Below are positions 1 to 8,415 of a stretch of DNA of 64,000 bases, piece after piece. Positions within the stretch are counted from its first letter, which is position 1; each line of letters opens with the position of its first letter. The notes under the pieces are model-generated. The model had not been told where the DNA came from. It did no database searches and was given only the letters and a program-made list of their open reading frames with translations. The position numbers were made by a program, and so were the translations under genes. The stretch comes from Burkholderiales bacterium (lineage in GTDB: Bacteria; Pseudomonadota; Gammaproteobacteria; Burkholderiales; SG8-41): assembly GCA_020854035.1 (NCBI GenBank), contig JADZGE010000018.1, positions 1 through 64,000 of the forward strand, written 5' to 3'.

Positions 1-117
1 ACACGCTGTTGTGTGGTACCTTCTCGCATCAAAGGCCTCCTCACTGGTGCATTACGCTCTGTGGCAAGACGTTTTGTACCAGTCCGTGAGGCCTTTGTAC
101 ATTCATTTCATGAATAA
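1..117 (+). CDS. C-terminal fragment of a probable IS transposase (partial, 5' end outside window)
   Basis: Frame 1 is open from the first base and stops at a TAA at 115-117, inside the terminal inverted repeat at 108-127. A transposase stop codon inside the right terminal repeat is common in insertion sequences. The visible tail is about 38 residues, basic, and ends Phe-His-Glu. I cannot name the family from so little; the repeat resembles ends I associate with IS1380-type elements, but this is from memory only. The fragment lies just upstream of the phage tape-measure gene. Confidence 0.4.
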   Translation, partial: TRCCVVPSRIKGLLTGALRSVARRFVPVREAFVHSFHE

Positions 118-127
118 TCCGGGCTAA
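108..127 (+). repeat. IS right terminal inverted repeat
   Basis: The 20 bases read TTAGCCCGGATTATTCATGA on the minus strand. Close relatives occur at both ends of the short element at 9421-9504. Only 15 bp separate this repeat from the tape-measure start codon, so the element probably inserted between that gene and whatever preceded it. Confidence 0.6.
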
Positions 128-142
128 ACCGCAGCAACAGCG

Positions 143-3100
143 ATGTCTGACATCATCCTCGGCATCCGGATCACCGCCGACGGCAAGGAGCTGGTCGGCG
201 CGGTGACGCTCTCCCAGGAGAGTCTCAAGAAGTTGCGCGAGGAAGCCGACCGCAACACCGCCAGCGCGCGCAAGCTCAATGAGGAGCAGAAGAACCTCTC
301 GGGCGCGTTCAACCGGCTGCGCGAAGACGCGGCGCGCCAGGCCGCCGCCCTCACGGGGAACGAAGTCGCATCGCGCGCGCTATATGCGACGTTGACACGC
401 CTGAGCGGCGGACTCGCTTTGGTGGCGGCCGGCGCATACGCTCTGTGGCGTGCCTACTCGGACGGCGAGCGCGAGGTGCACGCGATGAACAACGCGATCG
501 CGCTCACCGGCAACTTCGCCGGCACGACACGGGGCCAGATGCTGGAGCTGGCCCGCGTGACCGCCGATGCCGGGGCGATGACGATCTCTACTGCCAAGCA
601 GGTGGTGACTCAGCTCGTCGCCTCCGGGCAGATAGGGTCAGAGGCGCTCGGGCGGGTGGCTCGGCTCGCCGAGGACTACGCCGCGGCCACGGGCCGGCAG
701 GCGCGCGACATTGCGCCCGAGCTCGTCAAGCTCTTCGCCGATCCCGCGAAGGGTGCGGAGCAGCTGAACCGTCAGTACCACTTTCTCTCCGTCGCCCAGA
801 TCGAGCATATCCGGCAGCTCGAGCGCATCGGCGAGACCGGGCGGGCGCAGGTCGAGCTGGCCGACGCCTTGACCCAGCGCCTGCCGCGAAGCGCGGAGCA
901 GCTCGGGGTGATTGAGCGCGCATGGGCTTCCGTGCGTCAAGCGGCCAGTAGCGCGTGGGACGCGATGCTCGGCGTCGGGCGGACAAAGACTCTCGACCAG
1001 GAGATCGCGGAGCAGGCAGCCACCGTGGCAGGGCTCTCCCGGCAGCGTGGCGTGCCGCCCGCCGTCCTGCAAGCGGCGCAGACCAGGCTCCAGGAGCTGC
1101 AATGGCAGCGGGAGGCGGACGCGTCGGGCGCCGCTGCCGGGTCCTCAGCCGCCGCAGCCAATGCCAGGAGCCACCAGGCGCAAGCGCTATTGCGGGGGAC
1201 ACCGGCGTACAGGACTCAGGCGCTTCGGGATCAACTCGCATTACTTGCCTCCGCGGAGGGCCTCGATCCCACGCAGAAGGCGCAGGCGGAAGCGGGCATA
1301 AAAGAGCAGATCGCGAAGCTGCAGGGCGGCGGCCCCGCGAAGAATGAGGCCGACGCATTCACACCTCTCCTGGAGCGCATGCGGCAGAAGCTCGTGCTCG
1401 ACAAGGAGAGCACGGAGATGGCGCGACTGCAGCTCGAGCTGACCGAGAAGAAGTACGCGAAGCTCACTCCCGCGCAGGAACTGGAGCTCAACCAACTCGC
1501 GAAAGCGATCGACCAGAAGACCACTGAGAACAAGCTGATCTCGATGGAGCTCGATCTGCGCCGTCAGGTGCAACGGGAGGAGGCAGAGGCGACCGCGGTG
1601 CGCGTGCAACTCGGCCAGCAGGCCCAAGCTGCGCGCAACCAGATGATCGACAGCACGCTCGCCGCGGCCTCGGCGGCAGAGGATGAGTTGAAGCTGGCGG
1701 AGTATGAGATCTCGCTGATGGGGCGCAGCGCGGCCGAGCGTCGCGAGCTGATAGCGGGACTCCGGGCGGAGCTCGACATGCGGCGGCAACTCAAGAACAT
1801 GAAGGGGCTGCAGCCCGGTGATGAGGAAGGCTTCGTCGACAGCGCACGCCAGGCGGCGCAGGCGCAGGCGCGCGCGCAGAGCGTGCGGCAGGAGGCCGAG
1901 GAGTCGAGGCGCTTCTGGCAGGGCATCGCGGACAACATCGAGCGCGCATTAACTGATTCGGTGATGCGGGGATTCGAGCGGGGCGAGAGTTTCGCGAAAA
2001 ATTTCGGCGACTCCATCAAGCGCTACTTCCAGTCGCTGGTCATCCAGATCCCGATCCGCTTCCTGTCGCAGGCGGTGACGGGCATGCTCGCCGGCGCGTT
2101 CCCGGGGATAGCGGCCGCCGGCGGCGGCGGAGGCGGCGGTCTCGGCGGCATCGCCAACTTCGCGAGTCTCCTGCCCAACGTGGGCGGTGGCGGCAGCCTC
2201 ATCGGAAATTTCGCCGGCTCGCTCTCCGGGTTTTTCGGGGGCGGGGGCTCGGCGCTCGCCGCCGGCGGCGCGATGGACATGGGTATCGGCTTCGGGGGCG
2301 CGACGCTGGAGGCGCTCGGCATGGGCGCCTCCTCGATCCCGTTGAGTGCGAGCATCATGCCCGCGCTCGGCCCGATCGGTCTCGGCCTGGGCGCGCTCGC
2401 GCTCGGCAGCAAGCTCTTCGGTGGCGGCGGCAAGACGCCCGCCGTCGGAGCCGGGGTGAGCGTCACCGGTAGCGTCGGGCGCGGGGGCTGGGTCGACGCG
2501 TCGTGGCTCGGCCACGCGACCGCGGGCTCGAACGCCACGTCGTGGAGCACCTACGCTCACGGCCCGAACTTAAACCCGCTGATCGCCGACGCCTACCGGC
2601 AGGTGGAGGGCTATGGGCGGCTGCTCGGCCTTGACACGGCGGCCGTGAGGAATGCCGTCGTGCCCCTCTCGTTCCGCACCGGTCAGAGCGCACCGCAGGG
2701 CCCCACCTCCGAGGACGTGATGCAGGCGTTCAACGCCTCGATCGGGCAGGTGACCGAGGCGCTCGCGCGGCGGTTGATCCCGAACATCGACGCGCTCGCC
2801 CGCGCGGGCGAGTCGGCGGTTCAGACGCTCGAGCGCCTCGCGCAGGAGGCGCGGCAGGCGGCATTGAACCGCATGGGCGCGGCGATCGGGCTGGAGGATT
2901 CCACGCGCGATCTGTGGTTGACCGAGCTCTCGCCCCTCACCGCGCGCGAGCGCCTCGACCGGGCAGGCGCGATGCTGGGCGAGTATGCGGCCGGCGCGCG
3001 GGGCGGGGACATCGCCTCCTTCGGCAAGTACGGCTCGGGGCTGCGCACCTACCTCACGGAGGCGAGCCGGTTCTACGGCACCAGCACGGCCGATTACCGG

Positions 3101-3412
3101 GGGATATTCGAGGCGCGGCAGGCGGAGTCGGCCGACATCGTCGGCACGACGTTGAACGAGAACGCGATGGCGCTCGCCTCGATGGGCGGCTCGCTGGAGC
3201 AGATCGTGGGCAACACGCGCGACCTCGACAAGCGCATCGCGGCGGCGCTCGAGCGCGCGATCGGGGCGCGGATCGACACGCAGATCGTGGTGCAGCAAGC
3301 TGCGGCCCAGCAGATCGTGCAGGCGGTGCAGAGCGCCGGCACTGGAGCGGGGCCGGCATGGATCGACGAGCCCGCGACCAGCACGCCCGCCGGGCGCACG
3401 GGACGGAGCTGA
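143..3412 (+). CDS. Phage tail tape measure protein
   Basis: A 1089-residue protein of lambda-type tape measure organisation. This protein sets tail length and is ejected through the tail tube. The N-terminal 300 residues resemble the lambda-family tape measure domain. Roughly residues 390-620 are charged and heptad-like (coiled coil). About 655-790 is a hydrophobic Gly/Ala-rich stretch with runs of glycine, followed by a mixed C-terminal region. The ATG at 143 lies 15 bp after the IS repeat and has no clear Shine-Dalgarno, so the native leader may have been cut away by the insertion. The next gene starts 1 bp after its stop, as expected in a tail operon. Confidence 0.85.
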   Translation: MSDIILGIRITADGKELVGAVTLSQESLKKLREEADRNTASARKLNEEQKNLSGAFNRLREDAARQAAALTGNEVASRALYATLTRLSGGLALVAAGAYALWRAYSDGEREVHAMNNAIALTGNFAGTTRGQMLELARVTADAGAMTISTAKQVVTQLVASGQIGSEALGRVARLAEDYAAATGRQARDIAPELVKLFADPAKGAEQLNRQYHFLSVAQIEHIRQLERIGETGRAQVELADALTQRLPRSAEQLGVIERAWASVRQAASSAWDAMLGVGRTKTLDQEIAEQAATVAGLSRQRGVPPAVLQAAQTRLQELQWQREADASGAAAGSSAAAANARSHQAQALLRGTPAYRTQALRDQLALLASAEGLDPTQKAQAEAGIKEQIAKLQGGGPAKNEADAFTPLLERMRQKLVLDKESTEMARLQLELTEKKYAKLTPAQELELNQLAKAIDQKTTENKLISMELDLRRQVQREEAEATAVRVQLGQQAQAARNQMIDSTLAAASAAEDELKLAEYEISLMGRSAAERRELIAGLRAELDMRRQLKNMKGLQPGDEEGFVDSARQAAQAQARAQSVRQEAEESRRFWQGIADNIERALTDSVMRGFERGESFAKNFGDSIKRYFQSLVIQIPIRFLSQAVTGMLAGAFPGIAAAGGGGGGGLGGIANFASLLPNVGGGGSLIGNFAGSLSGFFGGGGSALAAGGAMDMGIGFGGATLEALGMGASSIPLSASIMPALGPIGLGLGALALGSKLFGGGGKTPAVGAGVSVTGSVGRGGWVDASWLGHATAGSNATSWSTYAHGPNLNPLIADAYRQVEGYGRLLGLDTAAVRNAVVPLSFRTGQSAPQGPTSEDVMQAFNASIGQVTEALARRLIPNIDALARAGESAVQTLERLAQEARQAALNRMGAAIGLEDSTRDLWLTELSPLTARERLDRAGAMLGEYAAGARGGDIASFGKYGSGLRTYLTEASRFYGTSTADYRGIFEARQAESADIVGTTLNENAMALASMGGSLEQIVGNTRDLDKRIAAALERAIGARIDTQIVVQQAAAQQIVQAVQSAGTGAGPAWIDEPATSTPAGRTGRS

Positions 3413-3413
3413 C

Positions 3414-4904
3414 GTGGCGATCTCCGACGCCCAGTACGAGAGCTGGTTGAAGGCCGACAACCGCCTACGGGCTCTCCTCGTCGAGGCCGATGCGTACTCG
3501 GGGGGTGCGCTGGTGACGCGCTACATGGCCACCTTCCCCTACCAGTCCACCCCGGGCGACACGCCGGCGAGCACCGCCTACGACGACATCGTCCTGGGCG
3601 TGCCGGCGTTCTCCGCGGACATCGGGGAGGCGCTCGGCGGCCGCGGGCAGGGCGGGTGGGGGTCGATCAGCATCAAGAACGAGGCACCGCGCGCGGGCGA
3701 TCCGGGGCTCCGCGATGCATGGCTCGACGACGGGTGGGACGGCCGGGCGCTCACGCTCTACTTCGGCGACCCGTCGTGGCCGAAATCGGACTTCCGCCGC
3801 ATTCTCGCGGGCGTCTCGGCGGACATCGTCGCGCTGAGCCCGAATCTGACGCTCCTCGTGCGCGACAAGACGTGGCTCACGAACGTGCCGCTGCAGACGG
3901 CGCTGGTGGGCGGCACGACCGCCAACAAAGACCAGTTAAAGCCGCTTTGTCTGGGGCAGTGCTTCAACGTGGAGCCCGTGCTGATCGACGCGGCCGCGCA
4001 CAAGTATCAGGTGCACGACGGGGCGATCGAGGACATCACCGCCGTGCGCGAGGGTGGGAATGCGACCACCTACAACAAGCAGCTCGCCGACGGCACGTTC
4101 ACCTTGAACGGCTCGCCGACGCTGCGGATCACGTGCGACGTGAAAGGGGCGAAGCCGAGCGGGACCTGGTTGACGAAGTGCGCCGATCTCATCGAGTGGC
4201 TGATGACGACGCGCACGCAGTTGAGCGCGACGGACATCGACGCGACCAGCTTCAGCGACTTCAATACGCTCTGCCCGCAGACGCTGGGGTTCTATGCGTC
4301 GTCCTTCACGTCCGTGGGCAGCGTGATCGATGCCCTGGTCGCATCCGTTGGCGGCTACTGGGCGGTGGATCGCACGGGCAAGTTCGTGCTCGGGCGCCTC
4401 GATGCGCCGAGCGGCACCGCGGCGCTCGAGATCATGGCCGACGACGTCGCCGCCGGTGGGCTGCGCATCCTTTCGCGATTGCTGCCGGTGAAGACCGCTC
4501 GGCTGGGCTATCAGCGAAACTGGGCACCGCAGGTCGACGGGCTCGCGGGCGTGGTCACCGAGGCGAACCGGGCGCTCTACGCTGCGGAGTATCAGGCTGT
4601 GACGCGCGCCAACTCCGGGGTCGATACGGCGCACCTGCTCGCGGAGAGCCCGGACCTCGCCGGCACGCTGCTCGCCGACGCCACCGAGGCGCAGACCGAG
4701 GTGAACCGGCGCGGCACACTGCGGGGGCAACTGCGCTACATCTATGAGGCGAGCTGCTTCTGCGCCCCCTTCACCCTGCGGCTCGGGCAGGAGGTGCGGC
4801 TGACGCACCCGCGTTACGGCTTCGAGGCTGGGCGTAATGCGATCGTCGTCGGGTTCCAGGAGTTCCCCACGCGCAAGCGGGCCGCGGTGCGGCTCTTCGC
4901 CTGA
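3414..4904 (+). CDS. Phage tail protein (hub or baseplate-like, unnamed family)
   Basis: A 496-residue protein with a GTG start immediately after the tape measure stop. I do not recognise a named family. Its position just after the tape measure and its mixed alpha/beta composition suit a distal tail, hub or baseplate component. The N-terminal 60 residues and the region from about 290 to the end (ending PTRKRAAVRLFA) look like ordered virion protein without signal peptide or membrane segment. The stop overlaps the next start (TGATG), so it is translationally coupled. Function is inferred from order only. Confidence 0.6.
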   Translation: MAISDAQYESWLKADNRLRALLVEADAYSGGALVTRYMATFPYQSTPGDTPASTAYDDIVLGVPAFSADIGEALGGRGQGGWGSISIKNEAPRAGDPGLRDAWLDDGWDGRALTLYFGDPSWPKSDFRRILAGVSADIVALSPNLTLLVRDKTWLTNVPLQTALVGGTTANKDQLKPLCLGQCFNVEPVLIDAAAHKYQVHDGAIEDITAVREGGNATTYNKQLADGTFTLNGSPTLRITCDVKGAKPSGTWLTKCADLIEWLMTTRTQLSATDIDATSFSDFNTLCPQTLGFYASSFTSVGSVIDALVASVGGYWAVDRTGKFVLGRLDAPSGTAALEIMADDVAAGGLRILSRLLPVKTARLGYQRNWAPQVDGLAGVVTEANRALYAAEYQAVTRANSGVDTAHLLAESPDLAGTLLADATEAQTEVNRRGTLRGQLRYIYEASCFCAPFTLRLGQEVRLTHPRYGFEAGRNAIVVGFQEFPTRKRAAVRLFA

Positions 4905-5746
4905 TGAGCAACGTCCGCATCATCACGCCCAACTCCGCCGACGAGGCGACCCTGACCGCCTCACCGGTGATGGAGACGACGCTCCCGGTCGAGTATCTGC
5001 AGGACCAGACGCGCGCCCGTGTCGCACGCACGACGGGGCTCGCGACGCCGCAGCACGTCTACGGCAACTGGAGCGGCCCACGGCCGTGCTCGGGCTTCGT
5101 GCTGTGGCGCCACAATCTCACCGCCGCGGCGACGCTGCGCTTGATTCTCTACGAAGGACAGAACCAGACCGGCACCGTGCTCTACGACTCGGGCTCGATC
5201 TCGCTCGGCGAGGAGATGCCGGCGTGGGGTGAGCAAGCGTGGGGCACGTTCCAGTGGGGCGGCTCGATCTTCTCGGACTGGCCGGTGGCCTTCACCATGA
5301 TCTGGTTCGACCAGGTCTCCCCGCAGAGCTTCGATCTGCAGATGACCGACAGCGGGAACACCGCCGGCTACATGCAGGCTGCACGCCTGGTGCTCGGGCC
5401 CGTCTTCGAGCCGGCGGATAACTTCTCCTGGGGCGTCGATTGCCACTGGGAGGAGGACAGCTCCCAGGAGCGCACCGACGGGGGCACGCTGCGCACCGAC
5501 GCCTCGGACCCCTACCGGGTGTGGACGTTTGCCCTCAACTACCTCACCGACGGCGAGCGCGCGACGTTGACCGAGATGATGCGAGTCTCGGGCAAGCGCG
5601 GCGATCTCTTTATCTCGTGCTTTCCCGGCATGGGCGGCGCGCGCGAGCGCGACTACGCCGGACTCGTGAAGCTCGTGCGCCCCATCGAGCTGCCGCTCGC
5701 GTTCACGAACAACTGGCGCACGCAGCTCACTTTCGCGGAGACCTGA
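4904..5746 (+). CDS. Phage tail-associated protein, unknown family
   Basis: A 280-residue protein that overlaps the previous stop by one base. It is rich in Trp, Asp and Tyr (for example GEQAWGTFQWGGS), in the manner of beta-sandwich or carbohydrate-contacting tail proteins. There is no signal peptide. It sits between the putative hub protein and the large 559-residue protein, where distal tail genes usually lie. I do not recognise a domain; the role as a virion or host-contact protein is inferred from position. Confidence 0.55.
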   Translation: MSNVRIITPNSADEATLTASPVMETTLPVEYLQDQTRARVARTTGLATPQHVYGNWSGPRPCSGFVLWRHNLTAAATLRLILYEGQNQTGTVLYDSGSISLGEEMPAWGEQAWGTFQWGGSIFSDWPVAFTMIWFDQVSPQSFDLQMTDSGNTAGYMQAARLVLGPVFEPADNFSWGVDCHWEEDSSQERTDGGTLRTDASDPYRVWTFALNYLTDGERATLTEMMRVSGKRGDLFISCFPGMGGARERDYAGLVKLVRPIELPLAFTNNWRTQLTFAET

Positions 5747-5747
5747 C

Positions 5748-7427
5748 ATGGCGGACCTCACGACTTATCGGCCGACTAACCCGCCGCTCCCGGGCGGATT
5801 CGACTACCCGGCGAAGATACTGGCCTTCATCAACGCGCTGGGGGCGGGGTCCGATCCGTTCTCGCGGCCCGACCACGTGCAGAACCTCTCGCTCACGTTC
5901 GCCGTGGGCAGCAACGCACTGACGGCCAACGTCAAGGCGCGCGACGGGACCGCGCCCTCGGCGGACAATCCGGTCGCGGTGGCCGTGAAGAGCGCGCTCG
6001 CCGCCGGCGACTACAACGTGCGCACGATCACCGGAGCACTCTCGCTCACGATCGTCTCCGGGGCGACTGTGGGGCACACGAGCGCGGTCGCCGGCGACCT
6101 CTACTGGTACATCGTCGAGAAGGACGCCAATACGCGGAAGCTCGCGGTGGCGGGCTCCTTCCTCGGCCACCAGGGGGTGGGCTCAACGACGTTGATGGAT
6201 GCGAACTCGGACTCGGCCGCGGTGCTCTATGCGGACGAGGCGCTCGCGAGCAAGCCCTACCGCTGCATCGCCCGCACGATCGACACGCAGACGACAGCGG
6301 GCACGTGGACGGCGACGCCGGCAGAGTGCCACCTGCCGCCTTTCGTCGCGCCGGCCGGGGAGATCGGCGGGAGCGTGGCCTATTCAGGCGTGCTCGCCCC
6401 CGCGCAGATTACGGCGAACCAGAACGACTACAACCCGAGCGGCCTCTCCTCCGCCGGGGTGCTGCTCGTCTCGACGGATGCGGCGCGCAATATCACGAGC
6501 GTCGCCGGCGGGGCCCGCGGGCGCGTGCTCCAATGGATCAACACCGGGACCTTCGCCCTCACGTTCACCCCGGACGACGGGGCGAGCGGCACCGCGGCGA
6601 ATCGGTTCTCGCTCGACGGACGGGTCACGATCTACGGCGGCCAATCGGCGAGCTTCATCTACGACGCCTCGGCCTCGCGCTGGCGGCTCCTGCACCAGTC
6701 GCGGACGCGACTCGTGAGCGTCACCGGTAAGAACATCACTGCCTCTCGCCCGAGCGCCTCGACCATCGACGTCAATGCCGACGAGCTGGTTCTGACGGAC
6801 GCGCAGGGCAACACCCGCATCGCGACGACGATCGACCTGACACTCGACATCACCGCTTCTGGCGAGAACGGCCTCGACGCCGGGTCCGAGGCGAGCAACA
6901 CGTGGTACTACGCGCACGTGCTGGAGAAGCCGGACGGCACGCGCTGCGGAGTACTCTCCACCTCGGCGACGGCGCCGACGCTGCCTACTGGCTACACGTT
7001 TTGGGCGCTCGTCTCGGCGGTGAGGAACGACGGGTCGTCGAATTTTGTGAACTACGTGCAGCGTGGCGCCAGGATTTATTTCGCCGCCGGGCAATCCATT
7101 CTGTCCGGTGGCACGGCGACGAGCGAGACCAACGCATCGACAGCCGCCGCCGTGCCGGCTGCGGCGTATTCCTTCGACTTGAGCTGGGAGGCGGCCGCGG
7201 CAGCGACCAGCGGGCCGGTGTTCGGGCAGTTGCGGCACGTCTCCGGGGCGAACTTCCAGAGTTTCCGCATCTCCACTGCGTCGGGCAGTGGAGAGACCAA
7301 CTACGGCACCGGCTCGGTGCAGTTCCCTTACGTGGGCAATGTGGCGTACCTGTGGGACTCGGCCTTCACCAGCCGGTCGCTCTCGCTGTTCGTGACCGGC
7401 TTCACCCTTCCTATCGGGGGTGCGTGA
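5748..7427 (+). CDS. Phage tail fibre / host-specificity-like protein
   Basis: A 559-residue protein starting with ATG one base after the previous stop. It is rich in Ser, Thr, Ala and Gly, with repeated short beta-type segments (such as GALSLTIVSGATVG and SFIYDASASRWRLL) typical of trimeric fibre and receptor-binding proteins. The segment around residues 270-320 looks like the wrap-around beta structure common in fibre shafts. No chaperone, peptidase or enzyme motif was noticed. The last structural gene but one in the module is the usual place for the receptor-binding protein. Confidence 0.55.
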   Translation: MADLTTYRPTNPPLPGGFDYPAKILAFINALGAGSDPFSRPDHVQNLSLTFAVGSNALTANVKARDGTAPSADNPVAVAVKSALAAGDYNVRTITGALSLTIVSGATVGHTSAVAGDLYWYIVEKDANTRKLAVAGSFLGHQGVGSTTLMDANSDSAAVLYADEALASKPYRCIARTIDTQTTAGTWTATPAECHLPPFVAPAGEIGGSVAYSGVLAPAQITANQNDYNPSGLSSAGVLLVSTDAARNITSVAGGARGRVLQWINTGTFALTFTPDDGASGTAANRFSLDGRVTIYGGQSASFIYDASASRWRLLHQSRTRLVSVTGKNITASRPSASTIDVNADELVLTDAQGNTRIATTIDLTLDITASGENGLDAGSEASNTWYYAHVLEKPDGTRCGVLSTSATAPTLPTGYTFWALVSAVRNDGSSNFVNYVQRGARIYFAAGQSILSGGTATSETNASTAAAVPAAAYSFDLSWEAAAAATSGPVFGQLRHVSGANFQSFRISTASGSGETNYGTGSVQFPYVGNVAYLWDSAFTSRSLSLFVTGFTLPIGGA

Positions 7428-7924
7428 TGCAGGTGACCGACATCTCTGTGCCGGGGCTACGGCTCCACAGATTCATCGAGGTGCTCGCGTTTGGTGGGGA
7501 GCCGCCCGCCTGTGCGGCGTTCCCTGTGACGCGGGGCGACAACGAAGTGCCCAAGGTGGCGCTGCGCACCGAGCATATTGCGTTTGCCGCAGGGGACCTA
7601 CTGGTCGCCTTCGCGGGCTTCGAGATCACGAACCGGCTCAACTTGACTTTCACCGTCGTCGGGCGGCTCGGCCTGGCGGAGAACTCGGACGACGTGCCGG
7701 GGCGGCGCGGCTGGACGCCGATCGACCGGGATGGCGGTGGGCCGCCGGTCCTCGCCCAGGCGCACTTCCCCGTCCAGCGCTCCGGGATCTATTACTTTCG
7801 CGAGCCCATGAGCCGGCGGGTGCAGTACAGCCTGAAGGTCTACCGCCAGAACGCCCCGGGGACCGAGAACGCGATCTGGGAGGGCACCGACGTCAAGCTG
7901 CAGGCACTGATTTTCCGGGCCTGA
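7427..7924 (+). CDS. Small phage protein at the end of the tail module
   Basis: A 165-residue protein starting at an ATG that overlaps the previous stop (TGATG), so it is probably coupled to the fibre gene. The start is supported by this overlap; the frame is open further upstream but only as a shadow of the fibre gene. It is beta-rich and Arg/Phe-containing, without signal peptide or transmembrane segment. It is followed at once by a terminator-like hairpin. A fibre assembly or tail-tip accessory role is possible; no family recognised. Confidence 0.55.
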   Translation: MQVTDISVPGLRLHRFIEVLAFGGEPPACAAFPVTRGDNEVPKVALRTEHIAFAAGDLLVAFAGFEITNRLNLTFTVVGRLGLAENSDDVPGRRGWTPIDRDGGGPPVLAQAHFPVQRSGIYYFREPMSRRVQYSLKVYRQNAPGTENAIWEGTDVKLQALIFRA

Positions 7925-7925
7925 A

Positions 7926-7954
7926 GGGGCCATTAAGGGCCCGTAAACGGCCCC
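7926..7954 (+). terminator. Probable terminator of the phage tail operon
   Basis: GGGGCC at 7926-7931 pairs with GGCCCC at 7949-7954, followed by ATTTC. It begins 1 bp after the last phage stop codon. An inner GGGCCC adds alternative pairing. Confidence 0.55.
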
Positions 7955-7963
7955 ATTTCACTG

Positions 7964-8002
7964 GTCCCGAATCGAGCGCGGTACAGTCCCGAATCGATCG
8001 CG
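7964..8002. repeat. Two 17-bp direct repeats next to the prophage/selC junction
   Basis: GTCCCGAATCGAGCGCG at 7964-7980 and GTCCCGAATCGATCGCG at 7986-8002 differ at one base and have a 22-bp period, about two helical turns. They lie between the last phage gene and the selC 3' end. Integrase arm-type sites often look like this, but no integrase is in the window to support it. Confidence 0.5.
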
Positions 8003-8018
8003 ACTTTACAGGATCAGG

Positions 8019-8050
8019 AGTTTTTCCGCGGCAGATGCCGTGGAAAAACT
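8019..8050. terminator. Long hairpin at the selC 3' end (terminator or att arm)
   Basis: AGTTTTTCC at 8019-8027 pairs perfectly with GGAAAAACT at 8042-8050. The stem continues through a G-T pair and CGGCA/TGCCG, leaving a two-base loop. Its last base is the final A of the encoded CCA of selC on the minus strand. It could end selC transcription, although no clear U-tract follows on the minus strand, or it could be part of the phage attachment site. Confidence 0.5.
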
Positions 8051-8144
8051 GGCGGAAGAGAGTGGGAGTCGAACCCACGAAGGACCGCCAGCGGCCCCAA
8101 CCGGGTTTGAAGTCCGGCCGCCCCACCGGGGGCGATTCCCTTCC
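8050..8144 (-). tRNA. selC: tRNA-Sec (anticodon TCA)
   Basis: Read on the minus strand, the gene is 95 nt from GGAAGGGAATCGCC to CTTCCGCCA with CCA encoded, the same length as E. coli selC. The acceptor stem is 8 bp, the variable arm is long, and the anticodon loop CTTCAAA gives anticodon TCA, which reads UGA. Several internal blocks (GGTGGGGCGGCCGGACTTCAA, for example, taken in parts) match the selC pattern. Its 3' end faces the prophage tail genes, the usual orientation when an integrase uses the 3' end of a tRNA gene as attachment site. selA, selB and a UGA-containing reading frame lie within 6 kb. Confidence 0.95.
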
Positions 8145-8186
8145 TTAAGGAATTTCCGCGCAGGTGCCTGTACGGAAATTCCTTAA
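8145..8186. repeat. Perfect 14-bp inverted repeat abutting the selC 5' end
   Basis: TTAAGGAATTTCCG at 8145-8158 is repeated inverted as CGGAAATTCCTTAA at 8173-8186, with a 14-base loop. It touches the first base of mature tRNA-Sec (8144, minus strand), so in a longer precursor it would form a hairpin right before the RNase P cut. It is AT-rich compared with its surroundings. Confidence 0.6.
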
Positions 8187-8415
8187 ACGAAAGGAAAACT
8201 CAAATATATCCCGTTTCCCGCCGTTCCGGCCACCGCGCGACGGCCATCAAGTTTTTCGCGCATCCAGGTGCGAAAGAATCTCTCATATATTGGTTCAAGC
8301 CGCCAGCGGTGAGCCGCAAGTTGCATGCGACACATTCCATGTGCTTCCGTGTGTTTCCGTGGCTGAATCGCCGTTGATTCTATCGGCGTTCATCGGCGTT
8401 CATCGGCGGCTCGAA
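8187..8415. other. Intergenic region upstream of selC, no gene seen
   Basis: This stretch must hold the selC promoter on the minus strand, but I see no convincing -35/-10 pair. It contains an AT-rich patch near 8190-8220 and a short tandem repeat, CATCGGCGTT, near 8381-8409. No open frame with coding character. Confidence 0.5.

Noticed and set aside
7925-8050. Phage integrase next to the attachment site
   Set aside because: No reading frame fits; in lambda order the integrase lies at the other prophage end, outside the window.
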